From positions 62,001 to 126,000 of the forward strand of contig CASFGK010000004.1 of assembly GCA_949294195.1 (NCBI GenBank): 64,000 nt of DNA, given 5' to 3'. Of the stretch, positions 33,600 through 42,693 are shown piece by piece. The position numbers were made by a program, and so were the translations under genes. Source of the stretch: an uncultured Bacteroidales bacterium. Lineage in GTDB: Bacteria > Bacteroidota > Bacteroidia > Bacteroidales > UBA932. The first letter of the stretch is position 1, and every line of letters begins with the position of its first letter. The notes under the pieces were generated by a model. That model did not search any database. It was not told where the DNA came from and worked only from the letters and a program-made list of their open reading frames with translations.

Positions 33600-35049
33600 A
33601 ATGGCAATACTTGCCGCAGTATGTACGGCAGCAGCATGCGCGCCTGCCGTGGAGCTGACCGACAGTACGCTGGAACTTCCGGACAGCTATCCGGAAGCGG
33701 TTTCGGCGGATACGGTTACAATAGCCGACATTTCCTGGGAGAAATTCTTCCCTGACACCGTACTGCAAAGACACATAAGGACAGCGCTGGAAGGGAACCA
33801 CTCCTTCCTGAACTGCATCGAAAGGATAAAACTGGCGGAGAACGGTCTCCGTACGGCAAGGCTGGGATACTGGCCTTCAGTTTCCGCAGGACTTTCAGCA
33901 GGACTTGAAAGATTCGGGGAATATACCATGGACGGAGTAGGAAACGCGACTACCAACACTCCTGACCTGGACCGGTCAAAGCATATCCCTGATCCGTACC
34001 CTGATTTCGGACTCGGGGTATCGTTCAGCTGGGAAGTGGATCTGTGGGGTAAGGTGACGCAGAAGAAAAGGGCTGCACTGAGTCGGTGGATAGCCTCAAG
34101 AGAGGCTGCCTCGTTCGCCCAGTCGCTCCTTGTTTCTGAAATAGCAAGGACATACTTTGATCTGGTGAATCTGGACATGAAGCGTCAGATCACGACAGAT
34201 GCCATAGACTTTATAAGCAATTCCTGCAAACTCACCGAAGATCTGAAGGATGCCGGGGAAATGACCCAGCTTGCGGTAGACCAGTTCAACTCCAGGCTGC
34301 TGGAACTCAAAGGGGAACTTCTGGAAACAGAGAACGGCATCGCTTCTGCGGAACGCTCCCTGTGCATGCTCATGGGAAAGTTTCCCGGCCATGTGGAACG
34401 GAGAAATTTCTACGAACTCCGGAGAATGCAGTACCTCAGCGACACCGGGTTTCCCGATCTGCTGCTTACCAGAAGACCGGATATCAGGGAAGCCGAGATG
34501 GAACTTGTTGCAGCGGAATGCGACCTGAAGGCCGCACGGAGAGCGTTTTATCCCGGACTGACAATAGGAGGCAGCGGCGGATTCAATGCATTTGACATAG
34601 GGAAATTCTTCCTTGCCCCGGCTTCTCTGGCTTATGGAATCGCGGCCGGACTTACCGCACCTGTCTTCAATGCAGGACAGATCAGGAACGAATATTCAAA
34701 CGCTGCAGTCCGAAGGAACATTGTCGTGAATGACTACAAGGAGACTGTCATCAAAGCATATTCCGAGGTTACGGGACTTATAGAGAGCAATGAAAACATC
34801 CTGAAGCGCATCTCGGTAAAAAGAGAAGAAATGAGCACAGGGAAGAAGGCTACGGCCAGCGCCAACGAACTGTTCAGGATGCAGTTCATAGGATATCTGG
34901 AAGTACTGTCTGCCGACAGGGACTACTTCGAATGCTGCGAGTCGTACGTAAATCTTGAAATAGAAAGGATGAAACTTCAGGCAGACCTGTACAGGGCTCT
35001 GGGAGGAGGAGGCTTCCGCCAGCCGGAAGCGGCGTCTAAGGCCCGGTAA
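33583..35049 (+). CDS. TolC-like outer-membrane efflux lipoprotein
   Basis: The 488-residue protein is an OprM/NodT-type channel with a lipobox ending TAAAC (Cys19). It shows the duplicated helical-barrel pattern: NGLRTARLGYWPSVSAGLSA in the first half and DIREAEMELVAAECDLKAAR then RAFYPGLTIGGSGGF in the second, with LLLTRRPDIREAE at the domain link. It provides the outer-membrane exit for the RND pump. ATG 33583 gives the lipoprotein signal; it overlaps the pump gene end by 17 bases and the convergent FtsB-like gene by 14. Confidence 0.93.
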   Translation: MKMTNRMAILAAVCTAAACAPAVELTDSTLELPDSYPEAVSADTVTIADISWEKFFPDTVLQRHIRTALEGNHSFLNCIERIKLAENGLRTARLGYWPSVSAGLSAGLERFGEYTMDGVGNATTNTPDLDRSKHIPDPYPDFGLGVSFSWEVDLWGKVTQKKRAALSRWIASREAASFAQSLLVSEIARTYFDLVNLDMKRQITTDAIDFISNSCKLTEDLKDAGEMTQLAVDQFNSRLLELKGELLETENGIASAERSLCMLMGKFPGHVERRNFYELRRMQYLSDTGFPDLLLTRRPDIREAEMELVAAECDLKAARRAFYPGLTIGGSGGFNAFDIGKFFLAPASLAYGIAAGLTAPVFNAGQIRNEYSNAAVRRNIVVNDYKETVIKAYSEVTGLIESNENILKRISVKREEMSTGKKATASANELFRMQFIGYLEVLSADRDYFECCESYVNLEIERMKLQADLYRALGGGGFRQPEAASKAR

Positions 35050-35341
35050 TATAGACATCGTCGCCAGGTTCAGCGAAGTAGAACTCCTCTCTGGCGAATT
35101 CTTCCAAGGTATCGCGATCGGATGTGAGCATCTCTATACGGTGCTCCATCCGGTCGATTTCTTCCCTGTACATCCTCATCTGCTTTTCCTGACGGCGGAT
35201 TTCCATAGCGGACTGCACCCAGCGTATCACATTCGTTCCCGGCTTGAATGTAATCCATAAGGCGAACACGGCTGTCAGCACCGCGGCATATATGAAGAAT
35301 CCGCGGTGAGGGCCTCTGAATATTTTCCACTGTCTGCCCAC
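35036..35341 (-). CDS. FtsB/DivIC-family septum protein
   Basis: The 101-residue protein has a short cytoplasmic N-terminus, one membrane helix at about 17-34 (FIYAAVLTAVFALWITF), a coiled coil at about 42-75 (AMEIRRQEKQMRMYREEIDR) and the conserved end TLEEFAREEFYFAEPGDDVY. FtsB/DivIC bridges FtsL and FtsQ/DivIB in the divisome. No ATG gives the membrane helix; the start is the GTG at 35341, as TGA lies five codons upstream. Its 3' end overlaps the convergent TolC-like gene by 14 bases. Confidence 0.85.
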   Translation of the reverse strand: MGRQWKIFRGPHRGFFIYAAVLTAVFALWITFKPGTNVIRWVQSAMEIRRQEKQMRMYREEIDRMEHRIEMLTSDRDTLEEFAREEFYFAEPGDDVYITGP

Positions 35342-35454
35342 TTTTATTGCTTTTCATGAAGTTTTCTCCGCAAAAATAGTTATTTTTGAGAGATTTTCGG
35401 ACTTATACCGGATGAATTGGCAAAGAAACTGATAACATCATAAAACACAAGAAC

Positions 35455-36387
35455 ATGAAACCAACACTACTTGTACTTGCTGCCGGAATGGGCAGCCGCT
35501 ACGGCGGGCTTAAACAGATGGACGGTCTCGGACCGAACGGAGAAACAATCATCGACTATTCGATATACGATGCGGTCCGGTCAGGATTCGGCAAAGTCGT
35601 ATATGTGGTCAGGAATTCTTTCAGAGACCAGTTCGAGCAGCTTGTAAAGGAAAAATACAGCCATGTGAAATGTACTGACGGGACCCCGTTGCAGTTCGAG
35701 TTCGTAATCCAGGAACTCGACAAGATTCCGGCAGGCTATACGCTCAACCCTGAAAGACAGAAACCTTGGGGTACGGCACATGCGGTCCTCATGGCAAAGG
35801 ATGTCATCAAGGAACCTTTCGCTGTCATAAACGGAGACGACTACTACGGAAAAGAGTCTTTCAGGATCATAGCCGACTGGCTCAGGGCCCACGAAAACAC
35901 TACAGGACGCTACTGCATGGTAGGATTTGAACTGGACCATACACTTTCAGAGTCCGGTGGAGTATCAAGGGGAATATGCAAGGCGGACGCAGAGAACATC
36001 CTCACCCATGTGGAGGAGCACCACAACATCGCCAAAGCCGCTGACGGAAAAGTTTACGGCGACAACAGCAAGGGAGAAAAAGTGGAGCTCGACGGAAAGG
36101 CACTGGCTTCCATGAACATGTGGGGCTTCACTCCGGATTATTTCGAAAAAAGCGCAAAAGTTTTCGAAGAGTTCATCGCCAGGAACATCAACGAGCTGAA
36201 AGCCGAATTCTACATACCTTACGCAATCGACTGCATGATAAGGGACAACAGCGCCAAGACCGAGCTTCTCTCCACTCCGTCCCACTGGTTCGGAGTCACT
36301 TTCAAGGAAGACAGGCCAGGAGTAGTGGCAAAGTTCCAGGAATTTGCAGACAACGGAGTCTATCCTACACCGCTGTATAACAAATAA
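35455..36387 (+). CDS. Sugar-1-phosphate nucleotidyltransferase-like protein
   Basis: The 310-residue protein opens with LLVLAAGMGSRYGGLKQMDG, the glycine-rich nucleotide-binding loop of NTP transferases, and has KPWGTAHAVLMAKD near 103-116 and the metal-binding INGDDYYG near 125-132. The C-terminal region (PSHWFGVTFKEDRPGVVAKF) is typical of a Bacteroidales group. Related enzymes make NDP-sugars for cell-wall or glycan synthesis; the exact sugar is not determinable. It precedes the CPBP protease gene by 17 bases, likely one operon. Confidence 0.82.
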   Translation: MKPTLLVLAAGMGSRYGGLKQMDGLGPNGETIIDYSIYDAVRSGFGKVVYVVRNSFRDQFEQLVKEKYSHVKCTDGTPLQFEFVIQELDKIPAGYTLNPERQKPWGTAHAVLMAKDVIKEPFAVINGDDYYGKESFRIIADWLRAHENTTGRYCMVGFELDHTLSESGGVSRGICKADAENILTHVEEHHNIAKAADGKVYGDNSKGEKVELDGKALASMNMWGFTPDYFEKSAKVFEEFIARNINELKAEFYIPYAIDCMIRDNSAKTELLSTPSHWFGVTFKEDRPGVVAKFQEFADNGVYPTPLYNK

Positions 36388-36404
36388 CGGCAATCCATAG
36401 AATC

Positions 36405-37319
36405 ATGTCGAATTTCTTCCGTCGATCAAGGACTAAATCCTACGACCTGCTTTCAGGCTTTTCATTCTATGTCCCCGGGATAGGCGGGACTCTGATGCTG
36501 CTTGTCATGCTGCTTGCAGGAGCTTGTCTGGGGAATCTGGCAACTGCCCTGCTTATAATTCTTACCGATCTTCAGACAGCCCGGGACTACGGTATGCTGC
36601 TGTCATATCCTGTCATGTTCCTGCCTCCGATATGGTATGCTTCCTATCAGAGCAGGAGAAACCAGTTCTTCGGTCCCGGATATACGCTTGACAGCAGCCA
36701 CTTCGGCAGGCTCAAGGGATGGGGCGCCGCACTGATGGCGGCAGTCGTGACCCTGGCGGGAAGCATAATAACGGACCCGGTCGTGGCAGCACTGCCTCCA
36801 ATGCCGGAGCATCTTGAAGCCGTATTCGAGCAGATGATGCAGGACAGTCCGTTATTGGTAACTGTCGTCTCGACCGTGATATTCGCCCCTGTATTCGAGG
36901 AATGGCTGTGCCGTGGTATGGTGCTCAGGGGGCTTCTGCAGAAAGTGCATCCGGCGTGGGCAATGGTGATTTCATCCTTATTCTTCGCATTGATACACAT
37001 GAATCCGTGGCAGGCGGTTCCGGCCTTCGTTCTCGGAATGCTGTTTGCCTATGTCTACTATATGACAGGCTCCCTCAAACTCACAATGCTCATGCATGCC
37101 GTGAACAACGGAGCCTCAGTCCTTATGAGCCAGACACAAGTGATGAAGGAACTGGGGACAGACGCATCCCTGCTCGATATACTTGAAAAATGGCAGTATA
37201 TCGGACTTATGGCAGCCAGCCTGTTCATCATTGTCATATTCATAGACATAGTAAGAAAGAACATCCCGCTATGCTCTGAAAGGGGCAACTGCGATGTCAT
37301 AAACCCTGACGAAGCATAG
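36405..37319 (+). CDS. CPBP-family intramembrane metalloprotease
   Basis: The 304-residue protein has about eight membrane segments. The CPBP (CaaX protease and bacteriocin-processing, Abi) motifs are present: Glu165-Glu166 with Arg170 in FEEWLCRGMVLRGLL, His198 in FFALIHMNPW and His231/Asn235 in MLMHAVNN. These glutamates and histidines bind the zinc. Bacterial members cleave prenylated or membrane proteins or give bacteriocin immunity; no bacteriocin gene is next to it, so its substrate is unknown. It follows the nucleotidyltransferase by 17 bases. Confidence 0.9.
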   Translation: MSNFFRRSRTKSYDLLSGFSFYVPGIGGTLMLLVMLLAGACLGNLATALLIILTDLQTARDYGMLLSYPVMFLPPIWYASYQSRRNQFFGPGYTLDSSHFGRLKGWGAALMAAVVTLAGSIITDPVVAALPPMPEHLEAVFEQMMQDSPLLVTVVSTVIFAPVFEEWLCRGMVLRGLLQKVHPAWAMVISSLFFALIHMNPWQAVPAFVLGMLFAYVYYMTGSLKLTMLMHAVNNGASVLMSQTQVMKELGTDASLLDILEKWQYIGLMAASLFIIVIFIDIVRKNIPLCSERGNCDVINPDEA

Positions 37320-37374
37320 CGTTTTTCAGGATAACAAGATTTTGATTTTACACACTTAAACCAATAATTCACAT

Positions 37375-39369
37375 ATGAAAAAGAAATTAGCGATACTGAC
37401 ATGCCTGCTTGCTTTCGGCTTCAGCGCCATGGCACAGGCTGTACCGCAGGTAATTCCGGCCCTTCAGGAGTGGGAAGGCAAAAAAGGCAGGCTCGTGCTG
37501 TCTGAAACAGGACGCATCGTACTGGATCCGGCTTCAGCCGAAGCTCTTCAGGATGCCGCTTCAGTTCTGGCAGAAGACCTCAAGACCATGTTCGGCATGG
37601 AATACGTGACCGTGACAGGCAAGGCCAAGGCAGGAGATATCCATTTGACTATCAATGACAGCGATTCGGAGTACGGAGAAGAAAGCTACCGTCTTAAAGT
37701 CGCATCGAACGTAAGCATATCGGCTCCGGCAGCAAAAGGAGCATTCTGGGGGACACGCACACTGCTGCAGATGCTGCATAACCAGCCGGAAGGACTGCAG
37801 AAAGGAGAAGCCCTAGACTATCCACTGTATGAAAACCGCGGCTTCATGATCGATACCGGCAGGAAATTCTTCACTCTGGAATACCTGAAGCAGTACGTAA
37901 AAATCATGTCATTCTACAAGATGAATGTCCTCCAGGTACACCTCAACGACAACGGCTTCGTACAGTTCTTCGACAATGACTGGAACAAGACATACGCCGC
38001 GTTCCGTCTTGAAAGCGACAGTTTTCCCGGACTGACAGCAAAGGACGGTTCATATACCAAAGACGAATTCAGACAGTTCCAGAAGGATGCTGCCAGATAC
38101 GGCATCACCGTAATCCCTGAAATAGACGTTCCGGCACACTCCCTGGCGTTCACCCACTACAACCCGGAGCTTGCAGCTGACAACAAGGCTTACGGAATGG
38201 ACCATCTGGACCTTTACAAGAAAGAGGTTTATGATTTCCTTGACACCCTGTTTGCCGAATATATCGGAGGCGACGACCCGGTTTTCGTAGGACCTTACGT
38301 ACACATCGGAACAGACGAATACAACCGGAAGGAAGCCGAGCAGTTCAGACATTTCACCAATTACTATATCAACTACATAAAGAAGTTCGGGAAGACTCCC
38401 GTAATCTGGGGAAGCCTTGACGTGATGCAGGGAAAGACGGAAGTCGATCTCGACGGATGCTATGTGAACGCATGGAACTATGACTGGATGAACATCCAGT
38501 CGGCTCTGAATCAGGGCGCGAAAGTGTTCAACTTCTGTGATGCATTTCTCTATATAGTGCCTGGAGCCAACTACTACTATGATTTTCTGGACTACCGCAT
38601 GCTGTATGAGAAATGGTCTGCAGGCATGATGCACAAAGGGGAAACTGCAGATGCGGATACTCCCGGCTTCATGGGATCGATGTTCGCCGTATGGAATGAC
38701 CATGTCGGAAACGGAATAAGCCAGCAGGATGTACACTACAGGACATTCCCTGCACTTCAGCTGATGTCCGACAAGCTATGGAAAGGGAACAATGCAGAGA
38801 GTGTTCCTTACGGACAGTTCGAAGCCCTGTGCAAGACAACTCCGGAAGCCCCTGGCATCAACATGCTCGCCAAAGTGGAAGGCAAGGTGGAAGTGACACA
38901 AGCCGGTACTCCTGTCTCTCTTGACGGCAGCAGTGCTGTCTGCACCCCAGTGGCAGAAATAGGCTATCCTTACAGCGTAGAGTTCAGCATCTGCCCTGAC
39001 GCGAAGCCGGCTGTCGATGCAGTCCTGTTCCAGGGACCTAATGCAGAGTTCATCACCAACTGGGAAAATACCGGAAAGTTCGCTTTCAGACGCGACGGAT
39101 ACGAATTCGTTTTCCACAACTACAGGCTTCCTGCAGGGGAATGGACAAAGATACGCGTAGAAGGTGATGCTGACGGGACTTCTCTGTACGTCAACGGAGA
39201 GCTGGCCGAAAGACTCGAAGGCCGCATACGCGAAGTCTACAACAGGACCTACAACAGGAAAGACCGCATGTTCTACCATGAAACCCTCGTATTCCCTCTC
39301 CAGCAGATCGGAGACGGACACATGGGATTCAAGGGACAGATATCCGATGTGGTAGCAGAGCAGAAATAG
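37375..39369 (+). CDS. GH20 beta-N-acetylhexosaminidase, exported
   Basis: The 664-residue protein has a signal peptide ending AMAQ (about 21), a GH20 N-terminal domain (about 25-140), the TIM-barrel catalytic domain (about 150-490) and a C-terminal LamG-like sandwich (about 500-660). The substrate-assisted catalytic pair is Asp314-Glu315 in HIGTDEYN. NENRGFMIDTGRKFF-like and YKMNVLQVHLNDN segments are typical, and the barrel carries aromatic residues such as WNYDWMN. The enzyme removes terminal GlcNAc or GalNAc from host or microbial glycans. No SusC/D pair lies in the window, so it is not a visible PUL member. Confidence 0.93.
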   Translation: MKKKLAILTCLLAFGFSAMAQAVPQVIPALQEWEGKKGRLVLSETGRIVLDPASAEALQDAASVLAEDLKTMFGMEYVTVTGKAKAGDIHLTINDSDSEYGEESYRLKVASNVSISAPAAKGAFWGTRTLLQMLHNQPEGLQKGEALDYPLYENRGFMIDTGRKFFTLEYLKQYVKIMSFYKMNVLQVHLNDNGFVQFFDNDWNKTYAAFRLESDSFPGLTAKDGSYTKDEFRQFQKDAARYGITVIPEIDVPAHSLAFTHYNPELAADNKAYGMDHLDLYKKEVYDFLDTLFAEYIGGDDPVFVGPYVHIGTDEYNRKEAEQFRHFTNYYINYIKKFGKTPVIWGSLDVMQGKTEVDLDGCYVNAWNYDWMNIQSALNQGAKVFNFCDAFLYIVPGANYYYDFLDYRMLYEKWSAGMMHKGETADADTPGFMGSMFAVWNDHVGNGISQQDVHYRTFPALQLMSDKLWKGNNAESVPYGQFEALCKTTPEAPGINMLAKVEGKVEVTQAGTPVSLDGSSAVCTPVAEIGYPYSVEFSICPDAKPAVDAVLFQGPNAEFITNWENTGKFAFRRDGYEFVFHNYRLPAGEWTKIRVEGDADGTSLYVNGELAERLEGRIREVYNRTYNRKDRMFYHETLVFPLQQIGDGHMGFKGQISDVVAEQK

Positions 39370-39389
39370 CAGATAGCTGAATCAGGAAG

Positions 39390-39429
39390 AAATGCCGACG
39401 GCAGATGGAATGATCTGTCGTCGGCATTT
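39390..39429. terminator. Two-way terminator between GH20 and DUF3737 genes
   Basis: A perfect 11-bp stem AAATGCCGACG (39390-39400) with CGTCGGCATTT (39419-39429), enclosing a further GCAGAT/ATCTGT stem, lies between the convergent genes. Confidence 0.8.
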
Positions 39430-39446
39430 CTGTTATATCCATTATA

Positions 39447-40295
39447 TTACCTGTGTCTCCGCTCTATAATGCAGTCCGCCGGAGCTTCTATGTTACCGTC
39501 AATAGTGACGGATCCGATTTCATCCGCGACTATATGTCCTGAAACAGGGTTTTTGATGTTTGTGACCGCCCCTTTGATATCCGCTATCAGAGTAGAGTAT
39601 TCAAAAGCCCTGTCGCAGGAAGGGTCGAACGTACAGTTCTCAAGGACCAGATCATGGGCATGGCACAGGGGCTGCTCACCCGAAATACGGCAGTTCACAA
39701 GTCTGAGGTTGCGTGAATGCCATCCCAGATATTCGCCATTAAGCTCGGAATCATAGATTGTCACGTTCTCCACTTCCCAGAAAGCATCCTTGGTGGTAAT
39801 CTTCGCATTGTGTATTTCCGCATTTTTCACATACTGGAACACGTATTTGCTGTCACTCTCCAGCCCGTCCACATATATGTCGCTGCTGAACATGAAAGGA
39901 TATGTGCCTCCGTGAAGCGTGAGGTTGCGGATTTTTATACCGGTGCATTTCCAGAAAACCTCATCGGCATCATTCATTACGACATTCTTGATGTCAATAT
40001 CGTTCATTTCACGGAACATCTTGGGAGCATCTATTACCGTATCCGACATTTTGAGATGGTCCGAATACCATAGGGCGGAACGGCCGCCTACAGCAAAGTA
40101 ACAGCTGCTTATAGTAAATCCGTGGACATGCCAGAACGGATAGTTCCCCTCAAAACGGCAGTCGGTTGCTACTATATTGCTGCATTTCTTGATGGCGGAC
40201 TCGCCTTCACGGATGGTCACGTGGTCCAGATGAACGTCATGAACGGCAAACAGAGGACGCTCGCCGCCAAATTCAGTATCCTTTATCAGTTGCAT
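39447..40295 (-). CDS. DUF3737 right-handed beta-helix protein
   Basis: The 282-residue protein has no signal peptide and consists of repeated short beta turns (IVATDCRFEGNYPFWHVHG, VTIYDSELNGEYLGWHSRN, RNLTLHGGTYPFMFSS), the pattern of DUF3737, a right-handed parallel beta-helix family resembling pectate lyases. Bacteroidales and Firmicutes members are cytoplasmic and uncharacterised; no catalytic residues can be assigned. ATG 40295 is chosen since homology starts MQLIKDTEFGGERPLF. It has a good -7 box (TATATTTG) upstream and lies downstream of rmuC on the same strand. Confidence 0.82.
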   Translation of the reverse strand: MQLIKDTEFGGERPLFAVHDVHLDHVTIREGESAIKKCSNIVATDCRFEGNYPFWHVHGFTISSCYFAVGGRSALWYSDHLKMSDTVIDAPKMFREMNDIDIKNVVMNDADEVFWKCTGIKIRNLTLHGGTYPFMFSSDIYVDGLESDSKYVFQYVKNAEIHNAKITTKDAFWEVENVTIYDSELNGEYLGWHSRNLRLVNCRISGEQPLCHAHDLVLENCTFDPSCDRAFEYSTLIADIKGAVTNIKNPVSGHIVADEIGSVTIDGNIEAPADCIIERRHR

Positions 40296-40319
40296 ATACA
40301 AAATTTTAAATTCACTGCG

Positions 40320-40327
40320 CAAATATA
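40320..40327 (-). promoter_or_regulatory. Promoter -7 box of DUF3737 gene
   Basis: On the minus strand the box reads TATATTTG, an exact TAnnTTTG, 24 bases before ATG 40295. Confidence 0.6.
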
Positions 40328-40441
40328 TATCCTTCCACCCGTTTTTATACTAAATGGATTACCGGAAGTATTACCCGTTTTACCGGATAATCATTTCACA
40401 TGCAGTCATGCGTATGGAAGATACGGAAACATCCGTGCACT

Positions 40442-41806
40442 TCATTCCGTCAGGCGAGGGGTCTCGAGTTCTTTGGGGATGACGGATTCCGGTCCGCTCT
40501 TGCGCCCGGAAATCCGGACTTTGCCCTTCGAACGTTTCGGAGAAAGTCCGAGAGACTCCAGCTTGGCGATTTTCCTTACGACAGACTGCTGCGAATCCAC
40601 CAGTTTGGATTTGGACTCCGAATACGCTCTGACCGTCCTGTCAAGGTTGTCTCCGACAGCGACGAAAGCGGACATCCAGCCCTGAAGCTGCCCCATCAGC
40701 TCTGATGCCGTCCTGTACACCTGCTCGATATCTTTCTCCTGCCGGGCCTGCTTCCAGCTCATCTGAATCATATTCAGCACTATCACCAGAGTCATCTGAC
40801 TGACAATAAGCACATTGTTGTCCTTGGCCGTCTGCCATAGCAGAGGAGCCTCCTCCAGCATCAGCCGGAAAGCTCCTTCGACAGGGATGAACATGATGTT
40901 ATAGTCCACCTTGCGTTTGCCTTCAGGAATATATGAAGCGTAATCCTTGGACTTGAGCCCGTCCACATGGCTCCTCACGCTTTCCACATGCTCCTTTGCA
41001 TATTTTTCCCTGTCCGCTGCGGAAGTACTCACCATATACTTGCTGAAAGCTGTAAGACTGACCTTGGAATCCACCACAACAACAGTATCATCAGGGTAGT
41101 TTATAAGTATATCCGGAATCATCGCCGCTCCGTTCTCGCTCCTGATCTCATGTCCGTTCTCGTCAGTGATCACGCCCTGACTTACAAAATGCTCCCCTTC
41201 CCTGAGCCCGGCATTCTTCAGAATATCCTTAAGCAGCATCTCCCCGAAATCCCCCTGCACTTTCGATCTGCCGGACAGCGCATCCGCCAGGTTTCTTGCT
41301 TCTTCACCGACCTGACGGGACTGTTCCATGACAAGTCTGATAGAAGCCGAAAGCTCCGAATTGTATTTTACGGAACTCTCATGAGAAGCTTTCATAGTCC
41401 TGTCAAGCTCGGAAAACCTCTCCTTGACCGGAGCCAGTATTTCGGCTATGCGCACTGCACTCTGCTCACGGAACTCCCTGCTGTTGGCAGACGATATTTC
41501 CGCAGCGGCAGTCCTGAACTGCTCTTTCATTGCCTCCATGTCCTTCCTGTGCCTGGCATCAGCCGCCGCAAGATACTGCTCGTTCATACGCCTTATCTCA
41601 TCCGCTGTCCTCCTGTGCATCTCCTCGGACGCATCAGCGGCCCTGCGTGAAGCATCCAGACTGTTCCGGAGCACGGCATTCTCTTTTTCCAGCTCCGCAA
41701 TTCTCAGTTTCAGACCGTTCCTGTCGTTCAAAGCCTTCAATAAAAAGGCAATGGCGGCCGCAATGGACACCACTGCTACCGTCAGAATTATTGCCGTAGG
41801 GTTCAC
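40442..41806 (-). CDS. rmuC: DNA recombination protein RmuC homologue
   Basis: The 454-residue protein has an N-terminal membrane helix (about 5-25), a long coiled coil to about 180 (RIAELEKENAVLRNSLDASR), then the RmuC nuclease-like domain with QGDFGEMLLKDILKNAGLREG, DILINYPDDTVVVVDSKVSL and the SYIPEGKRKVDYNIMFIPVE segment. RmuC limits inversions and rearrangements at short repeats in E. coli. No in-frame ATG lies upstream, so GTG at 41806 is taken as the start, about 30 bases after its -7 box. Low-complexity basic tail at the end. Confidence 0.9.
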   Translation of the reverse strand: MNPTAIILTVAVVSIAAAIAFLLKALNDRNGLKLRIAELEKENAVLRNSLDASRRAADASEEMHRRTADEIRRMNEQYLAAADARHRKDMEAMKEQFRTAAAEISSANSREFREQSAVRIAEILAPVKERFSELDRTMKASHESSVKYNSELSASIRLVMEQSRQVGEEARNLADALSGRSKVQGDFGEMLLKDILKNAGLREGEHFVSQGVITDENGHEIRSENGAAMIPDILINYPDDTVVVVDSKVSLTAFSKYMVSTSAADREKYAKEHVESVRSHVDGLKSKDYASYIPEGKRKVDYNIMFIPVEGAFRLMLEEAPLLWQTAKDNNVLIVSQMTLVIVLNMIQMSWKQARQEKDIEQVYRTASELMGQLQGWMSAFVAVGDNLDRTVRAYSESKSKLVDSQQSVVRKIAKLESLGLSPKRSKGKVRISGRKSGPESVIPKELETPRLTE

Positions 41807-41834
41807 TGTAATTTCAAATTTACCGTTCTCCTGA

Positions 41835-41842
41835 CAAAGGTA
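41835..41842 (-). promoter_or_regulatory. Promoter -7 box of rmuC
   Basis: On the minus strand the box reads TACCTTTG, an exact TAnnTTTG, 28 bases before the GTG start. Confidence 0.6.
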
Positions 41843-41953
41843 GGCTATATCGCTGGAATATCCGACATTTTCGGCAGAAAAGCGAATTTGAAATTGGAGA
41901 TTGTCCCAATATTTTTATTTATTTGCATTCAGTTTGATTTCAGAATCTTGTCA

Positions 41954-41961
41954 TAATTTTG
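41954..41961 (+). promoter_or_regulatory. Promoter of two-component system
   Basis: TAATTTTG with TTTG at 41933-41936 and a 17-base spacer, 45 bases before the response-regulator ATG. Confidence 0.55.
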
Positions 41962-42006
41962 CAGTTGCCTGTCAGGCATTATGCCGGACATAAGACTTAC
42001 GGTGTT

Positions 42007-42690
42007 ATGAAAATTTTGGTTGTCGAAGATGAGGCCGGTCTGCAGGATCTGATGACCCGGACCCTCAGAAAAGAAGGTTTCATAGTGGAAAATGCAACTG
42101 ATTTCGACTCTGCTGTCGGAAAGCTGGACGTGTATGCCTATGACTGCGTGCTTCTGGATATAATGCTTCCGGGAGGAAGCGGGCTGGATATATTGTCACA
42201 TATAAAGGAGATGAACCGGAAAGTCAATGTCATCATCATTTCCGCCAAGGATTCGATAGACGACAAGGTACGGGGACTTGAACTCGGTGCCGACGACTAT
42301 CTGGCCAAGCCGTTCCATGTGGCCGAACTGGTGGCCAGGATCCGCAGTGTGGCCCGGCGCAGCATGGCTGACGGTGATTTTGCTTTCCGTCTTGGAAACG
42401 TGGTGCTTGAACCGGAGACCCGCCGCCTTCAGGTCGCAGGCAGGGACGTACCTCTTCTCAAGAAGGAGTTTGACATCCTCAATTATTTCATGCAGCGGCC
42501 AGACCATCTTGTGGACAAGTCTGTCCTCGCAGAGGCTGTATGGGGAGACCATATCGACCAGGCGGACAATTTCCAGTTTGTCTACGCACAGATGAAGAAC
42601 CTGCGCCGCAAACTTGCCGAAGCCGGTGCCGATATAGAGATCCGTGCGGTATACGGGTTCGGTTACAGGCTGACGGTCAAAGAACTGTAG
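42007..42690 (+). CDS. OmpR-family response regulator
   Basis: The 227-residue protein has a receiver domain with acidic Asp8, phosphorylation site Asp51 (LLDIMLPGGSG), Ser79 and Lys101 (KPF), followed by a winged-helix DNA-binding domain (about 127-225; LLKKEFDILNYFMQRPDHLVDKS, VYGFGYRL at the wing). It is three bases from the histidine kinase gene, a cognate pair. The PepSY-like gene that follows is a frequent neighbour and probable target in Bacteroidales. ATG 42007 is where the receiver starts. Confidence 0.95.
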   Translation: MKILVVEDEAGLQDLMTRTLRKEGFIVENATDFDSAVGKLDVYAYDCVLLDIMLPGGSGLDILSHIKEMNRKVNVIIISAKDSIDDKVRGLELGADDYLAKPFHVAELVARIRSVARRSMADGDFAFRLGNVVLEPETRRLQVAGRDVPLLKKEFDILNYFMQRPDHLVDKSVLAEAVWGDHIDQADNFQFVYAQMKNLRRKLAEAGADIEIRAVYGFGYRLTVKEL

Positions 42691-42693
42691 AAT

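Noticed and set aside
35070-35357. ATG-started frame overlapping the FtsB-like gene
   Set aside because: This other frame has no membrane helix or coiled coil, whereas the GTG-started frame has both.
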